Assembly (NCBI GenBank): GCA_021399445.1
Contig: JAJTUQ010000002.1
Coordinates: 1,736,001-1,800,000 of the forward strand
From: Xylogone sp. PMI_703
Lineage: Eukaryota; Ascomycota; Leotiomycetes
DNA length: 64,000 nt
Reading direction: 5' to 3'
A program made the translations under genes and the position numbers. A model generated the notes under the pieces. It saw only the letters and a list, made by a program, of their open reading frames with translations, did not search any database and was not told where the DNA came from. Positions 1-10,017 of the stretch are shown here, piece by piece (position 1 is the stretch's first letter; every line of letters begins with the position of its first letter).

Positions 1-2258
1 AGGCTCTGTATGTTTTAGTGTGCACACGCCTCATGGGCCTATCTTAAGCAGCGAAGGAGAAAGACTCCTGGTCTCCATCCTGCCATATCCTTTCTACAGT
101 ACTGTCTTAGCAATTTCACCTTGGAAGTACATCCACATATACTAGGCAACAGTGCCTAGAAATTTACTAAACACACAATCTGCATTGCTACCTAAACGTC
201 AGCGCATGCTCTGGTGACCTGCATGCTGTCTTAGGCTGACATTCGAGATGTTATAGGACAGCCCCATGCGGTGAAGGCACCGTAGCTTCAGCTGCTTACT
301 GCCATTGATGCAAATATCAACCGGTTGCAATTAACGAGCTGTCGTTACAGGCGGCCAATCATTTCACGTCACTGCTATTTCGTAGAAGCTGACATCTGCT
401 TCCGAGACGTCAAGTGATTGTCAGCCGACTGTCTCATATCCCTCTCCACTTACCCTATGACATATGATAATGTAAGCGTCACATCCCGCGAACACATGGT
501 CTTACCTTACCAGGCCCTGTCCCTTCTCAGCCGCAAATTACCTATTTGTATCGTAACCCAACCACTCGGGACTTGAATAATACTTTCCGAACTACAAAGA
601 GAAGCGGCTAGTTGGACAGGGCTGAAGGATCAACGGAGCTCCGTGGGATTCATTAAACGAGATGAAAATGACATCCGTGAATGGGGAAAAGAAACGTTTC
701 TTGGCATTTGAAGCATCCATGTCTCTCCACAGGATTTTCTCCAATAATAATTCTACCGAAAATTTCTAGGGCTGTCTAACTAATGAAAGATGGTAGGTAA
801 GCAGAGAACATGACCGGGGATATAAGATTATTAAAGTTGCCGCTTGTGTTTACTAAGCTTCCGGCCCAGGTTATATCTTAGTGGGTACGCGTAAACTTTC
901 CAGAAACTAGTTGATCTGAAGGCTCTAGCATAGTGGGTATTCGGATATCATGAAGAGAGTATTGTAAACTAAGAAAGGTTATTTTGAGATATGCGTGGGA
1001 CGCATCTTTGTTCCAGTAGCAGGTCGGTATGACTCATCGAGTGGGAAAAGTTATCTCATTTAAATTATTTTGTTTCCTAAATTGGTAGCATAGATTGGAA
1101 ACATCTCTGACTTTAACACTGAGACCCGTCTACTCCGGAGTCGAGATGTATTCCCAAAGGGCCACAACCTGTCTGACAGCTCGAGGAACAGCTAGAATTC
1201 TGTTCTCCCATACACGGCCTGTTTTGAGTGTGATACCTTCGTCCGTTGGTATCACAATTAGTGGAGTGCTGATTGATCTCCATCGTAAAGTGGCCAAGTC
1301 TTTCCTTTCTTTCATGCAAGTAGCTTGCTGCTCTTCCGAGTAAACTGTACTCTAAAACAGCTGGCTCTAGTGTATCATTAGCAATTCAATGCCTGTTTCT
1401 AGCCCGGGAGACAAGTCGTAGAGAGTCTTCTGATATTCGCCGACTCCATCTATGCACTTGCCGGACATCCCGCATATCCTCCCACTCGAGGTGCCAGACA
1501 TCATGTACAGGAAGGTAATGTCAACCCCGTATGTTTAGATGATATCTTTTATACCTGGAGAGGAATACATCTCCAATTGACGTCTACCCCTTCGCAGGAG
1601 ATATTCGATTGTGCTGAAGTCCTTCCGGTCAACGTTGAGGCCCTTTTCGAATTCCTTTCTATTTGCCAATGATTAACCATTTGTATTTCACACTTCAGAG
1701 CTGGAAGATGGGGCAAAGGCAAACCTCGCGAAGGATTCAAAATGTTTCCGAGTGTTCTATTTTTGTCATCAGTGCATTATTCAGTGTATCTGCAATCTCT
1801 TTAAGAAGGTCATATAGCACACTGTTAAACTTACATCAGGTTTCTTCCTGCTCTCTCTCAGACAATTTCGATACAGAGCTAAGACCTCCTTCTGGAGTCC
1901 AGAGTGTCGCATTGTTCCGATGTTAAGCAGTGATATATCGGGAACAAGAGGAGCAGCAATGCTTGTTGACGATGGAATGTCGTCAGATTGGTGGAATTAA
2001 AGAAACAGCTGCAAGGAGCCGAGCTTGTGTGGGGACCCCACCTTTCGTACGAGAAACGCACCTGTCAAAAGTTACCTCGGAACCAGCTAGTCCGATCGCG
2101 GGTAGCTTTGATATGTAGAGCTTCTCATCTACCACCGAGACGTATCTTCCTCTTGTCTTTCAAATATACAATAGCTACAAATCTTGTAAAGCTTCTCTGC
2201 GCATCAATTGTCGCAATCCAATCGGCGCTGTGATCATAACTTTCCGGGATATCTTGCA
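1..2258. other. Intergenic, no gene recognised
   Basis: Only short overlapping frames occur on both strands, none with a recognisable motif or a plausible splice chain. The last part upstream of 2259 would hold the promoter of the FAH-family gene. I see no repeat or RNA gene here. Confidence 0.5.
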
Positions 2259-3341
2259 ATGGCGACTTTCTCCGTAAGTAACCGATTGAGCTCTTATCAA
2301 GACCCCCACTATTAACCGTCATACCAACAGCGACTTGTCCGATTCCTTGCAAAGGATGGACGAACGTATTATGGAGATGCAATTCTTCCTCAAGGAGTAA
2401 CGGACATTGCAAAGGCCAAAAAGGCCAAAATTATCAGGGGCGAGATATTCGGGAAGCACGAGGTCACAGATGAGGTGGCAGATATCCGGCTCCTCCTTGC
2501 GCCATTGGCCTTTGAGGATGTCAGGACCGTGCGATGTTTGGGTCTCAACTACGAGCAACATGCCAAAGAGGTGAGTATTCCCAATATGTGGTATGTGTTC
2601 AATTGCTTATCCAACGAAAGTCTAATATGCCTCTCCCAAAATATCCAGTGTTATTTGTAGGTTCACAATGTGGCTATTTCCCAACATTATCTTGATTAAC
2701 ATCTATCTAGTACAAGCCAATAACATCACTTGCTGGGCCAACCGACCCAATTCCCGTCCATCCCATGGCACAGCAAGGTACAGGTCTGGATTACGAGTGT
2801 GAGCTTGTTGCCGTTATTGGAAAGGCGTGCTCTGATGTCCCTGAATCCGAGGCATTGAACTACGTTTTAGGTTATGCTGTTGGAAACGATGTCTCTCATA
2901 GAGATTGGCAGATCAAGCTGGGTGGTGGACAATGGTCCCTCGGGAAAGGCTTCGACGGCTGGGCTCCATTTGGGCCTGGTATTGTTAGCTCTAAGTTGAT
3001 TAAGGATCCTCAGGCTCTGCAAATTACTACCAAACTCAACGGGCAGTTAGTGCAGAATAGTAACACTAAGGATATGATTTTTGGTGTTGCAAAGACTATT
3101 GCATTCCTCAGTCAAGGAACAACATTATTGCCAGGAGACTTGATTTTCACCGGAACGTAAGTATTAAGCCCTTAATGGCCCAGTACACCGTCTCTAACAG
3201 AAATTTAGACCTCAGGGTGTTGGAATGGGAAGGAAGCCACAGCTTTGGTTGAAGGATGGGGATGTGGCAGAGGTTTGGCTTGAAGGTGTTGGAACCTGCA
3301 CCAACAAAGTTGAATTTGGCAAGCCCGGACCAAAGCTGTAG
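2259..3341 (+). CDS. Fumarylacetoacetate hydrolase family protein, 5 exons
   Basis: Hydrolyses or isomerises beta-diketo acids produced by aromatic ring cleavage; probably cytosolic. The model is exons 2259-2273, 2331-2570, 2621-2656, 2711-3156 and 3209-3341, giving 289 aa, the usual length of the short FAH family. All introns are GT..AG and phases agree. Exon 3 is a 36-nt microexon that supplies the conserved segment between HAKE and YKPITSL. The family metal-binding triad is visible as YECE (Glu126, Glu128) and GNDVSHRDWQ (Asp157), followed by the Lys-containing KGFDGWAPFGP loop and PGDLIFTGTPQGVG near the C terminus. The ATG at 2259 is the only start that joins in frame. The exact substrate (fumarylpyruvate, acylpyruvate or similar) cannot be read from sequence. 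The nearby cupin and FAD hydroxylase fit an aromatic catabolic role. Confidence 0.88.
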
Positions 3342-4546
3342 AATTTGTGAGTTGGCGTTCGTATTTTGGTAGAAATCCGATAGCTAATTATAGCTACGGA
3401 GCTGTTGTCGATGTTTAGTTAGGACATTAATATTGCCCTTGTTACATAGCCTTTGATGTCTTGAGATAGTCTAACTATCGGGTTGCCTAACCTTCGCCCG
3501 GGAATACAGTGCGGTGCAATAAGTCTGAATACCCCCATCCACTTTTATTTGATCCTCAATCCAATTGGAGTCGTATAACTAATAATACAACCAATCAGGA
3601 TAGCTTTGGGGCACGGACAGTATTCATACTTTTTGCATCCCACTGTATAAATGCGATTATTCTGCTCTGCGTACACTGCCACGTTAACCCGATACGGAAC
3701 TCTTGATGTACGGATCAAGACATCCGGTATAAGACGGAATCATGAAACGAAAACTGCAGCCACAAGATAGATCTGAGCGTAGAATACCGCTGCAATGCTA
3801 TTTATATACTTTTGATAGTTGTTTTTAGGAATACTGTACATGATGGCTGATGATTGGAAGAGAAGCTTGTAATAATTACTTACCGCAGGTGTTGCACCTA
3901 TCTTGCGCTATCAACGGCAAAGATATTTTCCTGAAGAGATTTGCTCAGCTCAAGCGGTATAGAGAGAGCTCCTTTATTTTCCTCTTTCATCTGCGAAATG
4001 CGAAGTGTTGCCCATATACTTGCAGTCGCATGATGCTTACTAGATCCTAGAATAGGTAACTAACTGCTTGTCGCAAGTGATTTATAAGCTTCTTATGCTT
4101 AAACTGACATCCTCACCTTCATACTCGATTTTCATGACTGGATATTCCAATATCACACCGCCTTGTAAATGATAGATTATATTATCCATCATGATTCTCG
4201 GATTCTCCATATTACCAGCAATACGGTTCGTATAACGGTATTGTGGAGTCATCTAATATCACTTATGCCGGTCCTATAGCCATCTCCTTCCGTTTGTGGT
4301 TTTGACTAGGTTAAGCGCTGTTGGAATAATCGGCTCGTTATATGCATGTGGTTATTGGTGAGACTTAATGCAGTGTAGCGTTGTATTTCACTAAGTAACA
4401 GTTCGTGTAATTTGTCGTTCCCCGCCGTATCATGCAAGTATAACTCTGATGAATACAAAGTGACTTGCGAACGAGACCTGTGTAGAATATCTAATTCTGC
4501 CAAATAGACCATTGATTAGCCCCCGTTAGCGTTATCTATTGGGAAG
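3342..4546. other. Intergenic spacer
   Basis: About 1.2 kb of AT-rich DNA between the FAH-family gene and the cupin gene. Small open frames exist but none carries a motif. The last few hundred bases probably contain the cupin promoter. Confidence 0.5.
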
Positions 4547-5098
4547 ATGAGTGAAACGAAGGGCCAAACTCCGTCGAAAGGCTATCTTCGTGACGTCAAG
4601 AGACACATCACTACTCACGATGCATCCGGAAAAGCTGTTATCCATTCCTCCACAGAAGGTGACTGGACTGCCATTGATAATGATAAATTTGCATTTAATC
4701 TCATCTATACCACTTCTAAGTTCCCGCCTTCTTTAAATGAAGAGGAAGACATAGTTGACCATGAGAAGCTTATTGCTTCCAAAGCTGTCAAGCTAGTCAA
4801 CCCCAATGGGACAACGTTAAGGATGGTTGATACGGCTCCTGGGGCCGAGGTTGCCATGCATAGGACTCAGAGTCTCGATTATGGTATTGTGATTTCGGGA
4901 TCGATGGAGATGAAGCTGGATGATGGGTCGTGTACCGTGATGCTTCCAGGAGATGTTGCTATCCAGCGAGCTACGAGGCATTCATGGAGGAATCCAAGTG
5001 AAACTGAGTGGACTAGGATGATCTTCGTGGCTCAGGATTGTGAGGAGGTGAGAGTCGGAGACAAAGTATTGAAGGAAGACCTGGGAGGCGCTCTTTGA
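4547..5098 (+). CDS. Small cupin-domain protein
   Basis: Intronless 183-aa protein with one C-terminal cupin barrel, about residues 85-165. Cupin motif 1 is PGAEVAMHRTQSLDYGIVISG (His105, Asp111) and motif 2 is LPGDVAIQRATRHSWRNPS (His145). This HRT..DY / QR.T.H.W.N version is, from memory, typical of a widespread fungal and bacterial cupin family found near aromatic-degradation and secondary-metabolism genes. It has fewer classical metal ligands than HxH..E..H dioxygenases, so dioxygenase, isomerase and non-catalytic roles all remain open. It is too short to be a bicupin gentisate dioxygenase. It lies 1.2 kb downstream of the FAH-family gene on the same strand, which suggests a shared pathway. 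The start ATG at 4547 follows a purine-rich context and is the first in frame. Confidence 0.85.
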   Translation: MSETKGQTPSKGYLRDVKRHITTHDASGKAVIHSSTEGDWTAIDNDKFAFNLIYTTSKFPPSLNEEEDIVDHEKLIASKAVKLVNPNGTTLRMVDTAPGAEVAMHRTQSLDYGIVISGSMEMKLDDGSCTVMLPGDVAIQRATRHSWRNPSETEWTRMIFVAQDCEEVRVGDKVLKEDLGGAL

Positions 5099-6041
5099 GC
5101 AGGTGGGAGCGATCAAAACATCACAATCTTTTCTATCCTGGAATGGTTACCTGATTAATACTTCATAGAACATACTTACTGGTGCAAGTGTTTGCTTCAT
5201 ACACGCGAAGAGAAGTGTGAACTTTCTTGAGATCTCCTTTTGGCCAACAACTGGGCCCGACACACCGTGTAACTAAACAGTCAAGCCTGATCTTGCTCCT
5301 GCCAGTGTAGTTTCGTTCCCGTTCTGCTCGTTGCCATAAGCTCCAGCATCTCTTTATTGACCTTCTTTGTTTTTCATGTTGAAGAAATGATGATTGATGA
5401 TGGAAGTTCGTCGGTTAGGGATAAAGTCCTGCCCTGGATGCCTGTGAAGATCGAAGAGAGCGTAATTCTGCTCTTAACATGGTCCATCACAAGCCAGCAT
5501 CTACAAACAAATGTTTATAGATCATGATCTATAATGACAGAAGGACAATAACTGCTGATACTGTCTTCAATGTAATGAATCTCCATTTTGCATAGCAGGT
5601 CATGATGGACTAAATGAAGGGGGAGGACAATTAGCCCGACCGCTGCCGCCTCTCCCCCCTGAATAGCTGAGAGTGGATCATTTCCGCCGGCAAAAACCTC
5701 TTCAGCTGCACAACTTCACGGTGCCACAAATCTGAAGGTACGCTTACTCTCCTCATCTACCGTATCACTCTCCATAGGTGTATGCAGAGGAACTAACTTG
5801 GAAATAGGAGCTTGTTGAGCTTGTTCGATATTCCGTGTTTTGGAAATCAACCGAGACTTCCACTCTCTACTTGTACATTACATTTCAATAGCTACGAAAG
5901 GTACTCGATCAAATCACATACTCAGCGTGACAGATACTAATGAACATGGGGAAGCCAGCCTTTACAGTTCTACTTAAGACGATGGAGACATAACTATCTT
6001 CAACTTCCTGAACGCTACACATGTGGACACGAAGTTCCGTA
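5099..6041. other. Intergenic spacer
   Basis: No open frame with recognisable protein character. It contains the 3' flank of the cupin gene and AT-rich sequence leading into the transposon-like remnant at 6042. Confidence 0.5.
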
Positions 6042-6235
6042 TACAGACAAACCTCTCTATAACGAACGACATTGAGTCTAACAACACCTTATAACAGATC
6101 TTAGTAATATCGTCAAGATTGCCAGTCTCACAGGGGTCAATTCTGGCGGTGGTCACCAAAAGTATAACGATAATCTCGAAAATATCGTTAAAATCGTCGG
6201 TCCCGAGCGGATCGTTATAACCAGGCTCTACTGTA
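6042..6235. mobile_element. Candidate MITE, Tc1/mariner-pogo type
   Basis: About 194 bp bounded by TA dinucleotides, with imperfect terminal inverted repeats. The left end reads TACAGACAAACCTCTCTATA then ACGAACG. The right end, read on the opposite strand, is TACAGTAGAGCCTGGTTATA then ACGATCCG. A CAG terminus flanked by TA and a TATAACGA core are typical of pogo/Fot-like fungal elements. There is no coding capacity. The arms have diverged, so this would be an old copy. Confidence 0.5.
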
Positions 6236-6387
6236 CAGCCTTTGCTATATTAAAAAAAAGCGTGAAAAGGAGCGGCTTATCTTGATCTTGGAACTGATCA
6301 ACCTGTAGTCTGTATCATGTATCAAAAAGAGAAAGTAAAGTATCTCGTAATCCACCCATTCGGAAATAATCTAGTGTAATGATTCCG

Positions 6388-6991
6388 TTACAATACAGCG
6401 ATTCGCTCTCGATCTCCTAGTGCTTTCTTTGATGGACCAGGAATGGGCATTCGTAAGCCCAACAAGCCTTCGGTGGAGCTAGCCAGATCGAGGCAAAGCC
6501 TAGAGGCATATGCTGCACCTGTGTATCCTGCATCTTGGAACATGGGCTTGCTGCTAGACATGCAAGAACGCATGATACTCAAGGTGTAGCCCTGGGACAC
6601 GTCAACCCCCGCATCGCTTGAACAGGAGAAGGCCCCTAATTATTTGTATAGATGATGTGTCATGTGTTAATCATCAATGTTTATAATTAGCCTGTACCTT
6701 GTCTGCATCTCTCTTTGATAGGAAGCCCTATGTTTGTGGCAGCGCTAGGTTACAATCTCCTGGTATGGCATCCAGGCTATCGGACATTCCGGTATGTAGT
6801 AACTCCCGGAATCGTATGTAGGAAGCCAATGCCACTGCCACTACCACCAGCTCATGTTGATTAGAATTGATCAGAATTCGATTACTCAACCTGGAGGTCA
6901 CCGAAGCCGTCGACATACTGTGTGTAATACGGTAGGCCTGTGCTAAATTGCCGATAGACCCAACCTGATTGGCGCGTATGGCATCTCCCAT
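6388..6991 (-). pseudogene. Possible coding remnant, unidentified
   Basis: Two consecutive minus-strand frames look protein-like: 6991-6728 (87 aa) and 6600-6388 (70 aa). A GT..AG interval (gtacag...ttag) between them would join them in one frame, but an in-frame TAG lies just before the donor. I do not recognise the product. The stop, the absence of a clear start and the AT-rich surroundings suggest either a decayed gene or chance reading frames. Confidence 0.2.
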
Positions 6992-8715
6992 GCGTGGATT
7001 TCACTGGAAGACACAAGAGGTATTGCCTTGTCTCAGCTAGGCTGGCTCTATGTACTAGATGACACCATACTAGCGAATGAAATCTGTTACTGTGTTGCTT
7101 GTTCTGTCAGCCTATCTGCCGGGATGAGGCGTTTGACGAGTTAGCGAGAAATTCCCCGCGTCTCTGATGAAGATAGCTAGGACTCGTAAATGCGAGTGTG
7201 CCGTTTTCCGGGTATTGGGACATCGATATACAGTACTACAGTACTACAGTACAGGATGGATGCTTAACGGCATTGAACTAAGTAAGATCAGGTTCTAACC
7301 TCGTTTAGAAGTAAGAGAGAACGCTTATTTGGTTGTGTGGAATGGCCACTACTGGGGTACGGTACAAACTAAAGAACAGAGCTCGCATGGCTAGCCATAT
7401 TCCCTTGATTTGGGTTGAAACTCTAAATGGTGTGCAAGTGCGAAGAAGGCTTAGCTAACCAGAAGCGGCACCGGTCTTAGCGGGCCCGAGAGCGTAAACG
7501 ACGTGAGACGCATGCTGTACAACGGCTCACCGGCCGGTGGCAGAACACCAACGGATGGTCCCTTTCATTACGCATTTGGATGAAATTACATAAGTTGTGA
7601 ATAACACGGAATGATTTGCGCTAAAGCATAAGGGGCGGGAATTTCCACCCCCTGGTCGCGTTTAACTGGAAGAGGTTCATGGTCCCCGTCATAACTCTTA
7701 TGTCTTTTGCGGCGGGAAATAGAAGCATCTCCCGACTAATGATCGAGAGGATGTCGTTTATGAACGAATCATACTCAAGCTGGTGGGTCCTAGGGCGGCT
7801 CCTAGGGCTAGCTTATTATTAATCAAACGCCTAGATTAAGCTTGGTTCTCAGCTCGGTACCAATTGCTGTTGGAATGCGTCTCATCGCGGGCTTCACGCT
7901 TGGTATCTCCGGATACTTGGAGAGCGGACACTGGCGCTGCGCTGCAGGTACATCCCAGGACACGTTCGTCAACCTTCGCGGATACAGCAATTCTAGCCAT
8001 CTAGTCATGTTGCCCCCGGCGTTTGCTTCGCAGACAGTACTAGCTCGCCACGTTTCTATAATAGGTAATTGAGTTTCGCAAGCATGATTTCCCGACCTTT
8101 TTTAAAGTTAATAAGGCAGCGGGTCTGTGTGGACAACGGCCGCTGTGGTCGTAGGGCTCGAGGGCTCTACTCCGATCCTGGCAATAAGCCGCCACGCCAT
8201 GGCAGCGTAAGCCCACCAGGTAGTCAGCTGGGATATGGGAGATGGTTTGTTCCCTCTAACGTTTTAGGGTGCGTCTCGTCTCAGTAATCGGGTATGGATT
8301 AAGTGTGCCCATTGTAGGGATGCTTCTTCCACCAGTATGAATGTCATGGATGTTCCACCAGGACTTCTTTCTGATCTCACCGCAGGAGAGGAGCCTCGGA
8401 TGCTCATTATTCTTGGATAACCTGCCACAGGGCGGAGCATGGGCGGCTGAGATCTGCTGGCTTGAGGGTTAGATGACTTCTTATATAACCATCGCGGAGA
8501 TACCCTCCTTCCCGACACTCAGCCAGTCCGCGAAGCCAGTACATGTAGTGGCAGCTCGTTTCCGTCGTTCCCAGCGTTCCCAGTCGTTCCGTCTCCCACT
8601 TCGTTTCCCTCGTACCGCCATCCCTAAGGCCTCGAGGCACAGCTGAATAGCGTTGCATTCCAGATCGAACCAATAAACTAATCAATCACCATTTTTCAAC
8701 GTCTTTACGTATGAG
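6992..8715. other. Intergenic, mixed composition
   Basis: Contains a short ACAGTACT-type tandem run near 7230 and several open frames between 7823 and 8685 on both strands with no recognised domain. The 3' part is the likely promoter of the Zn2Cys6 regulator. Confidence 0.45.
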
Positions 8716-10017
8716 ATGCTTCGTCAAAAAGTTTCACACAGAAAAGTTAGGACTGGATGTGCCCAGTGTAAAAAACGCCATATCAAGGTACGCTGCAGAG
8801 CCCGACCGTAACGGTCCGCACCCAATCCCCTGATTTTACTTGATTCTCGCATTTGTTTCCTACCTTACTCACAATCACGATCCAGTGTGATGAATCGCGA
8901 CCTGCATGCCGAAACTGTGTTAGGCTACCGTCAGAATGCAGTTTTTCCAGCTCGGAAAGTCTCGAGAAGACGCTTAGGCTGCTTGCTTCGAGCTCCCTCT
9001 CTCCTGACTCGTTTTTAGACGCCACTAACTCTGGCGCCGATTTCACTTTTCGTGATTTTGAACTCATGCACCAATGGACTTCTTGCACAGGAGAGTCTCT
9101 TGCTAGCAGTCTCACTATGCAGTATGCGATGAAAGAAGTCGTTCCTCGACTTGCGATGACACAGATCTATCTGATGTACGCATCCTCCATCTTGGCAACA
9201 GTTACAACATCAAAAACTAATTACTACCAGGCACTCGATAATGGCGATATCCGCTCTCCATATTGCGTATTTAAGACCTCAAGAGGCGTATGCGTATCGG
9301 CTTCTAGCAGCACATCACCAGAATCGAGCGTTACCCTTAATACGAACCGCCATCACCTGCATCAACGAAGAAAACTGCCATGCGCTCTATGCGTGCGGGA
9401 ACCTGGTCTTAAAGTATGCATTCGCTGCTCCAGACTCGAATTTAGTCTTCTCCGATGAACTGGGTGTCGTTTCTGAATGGGTCACTCTTGTGCGAGGATC
9501 CTTCTCCGTGAGCGAATTTGCTATGAAATGGTTATCGAACGGCCCCTTCAGCTCAAGTCTTGAGAAGCCCATTGTTCTCGATGTTGATTTCAGCCTAAAT
9601 CCAGACGATTACCGCTTTGCTCCTCTTGTGTCAGTATTAGCAATGAACGACAGCGATGATATCCATCATTGTCGTGATGCACTTGACATTTTGCGCAAGC
9701 TATTAACAATGACTGTTTCCCCTGATATACCCGTCACTCTCAAAACCATAGTATACACCTGGCCCTACAAGATCTCTCAGAGATATATCGAGCTCGTCAG
9801 TCAGCGAATACCCGAGGCATTGCTAGTATTGGCGCATTATTGTCTGCTTATGAAGAAAATCGAGGACTTCTGGTATATGAAAGGGTGTGCGGCAAGAATC
9901 TTGCATCAATGTCAACGGGACTTAAGCCCTGAGTGGTGGTCTCTCCTTGATTGGCCGGTGTCTGCGATTTTCGACCAAGAGTCGAACGAGTTTTCCTCGA
10001 AAGGATCAACTCCCTAG
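8716..10017 (+). CDS. Zn2Cys6 transcription factor, Upc2-like
   Basis: Nuclear DNA-binding regulator. Exons are 8716-8787, 8886-9175 and 9231-10017 (382 aa). The first intron interrupts the zinc cluster, as is common in fungi. Joined, it reads C-X2-C-X6-C-X6-C-X2-C-X6-C (GCAQCKKRHIK | CDESRPACRNC...SEC), a complete binuclear zinc cluster at about residues 15-42. The second intron joins IYLM to HSIMAISALHIAYLRP. That helical segment and the preceding FELMHQWTS are typical of the short sterol-uptake-control (Upc2/Ecm22-like) regulator family of about 380-450 aa. There is no long coiled coil. Its targets cannot be read from sequence. It sits between the cupin and FAD hydroxylase genes, so local regulation is possible but unproven. 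Confidence 0.85.

Noticed and set aside
7823..8685. Several short frames on both strands before the regulator gene
   Set aside because: No domain or splice chain; considered chance frames or old decayed DNA.
8783..9115. 110-codon frame antisense to the Zn2Cys6 regulator
   Set aside because: Shadow of the zinc-cluster exons; it also crosses the intron without structure.
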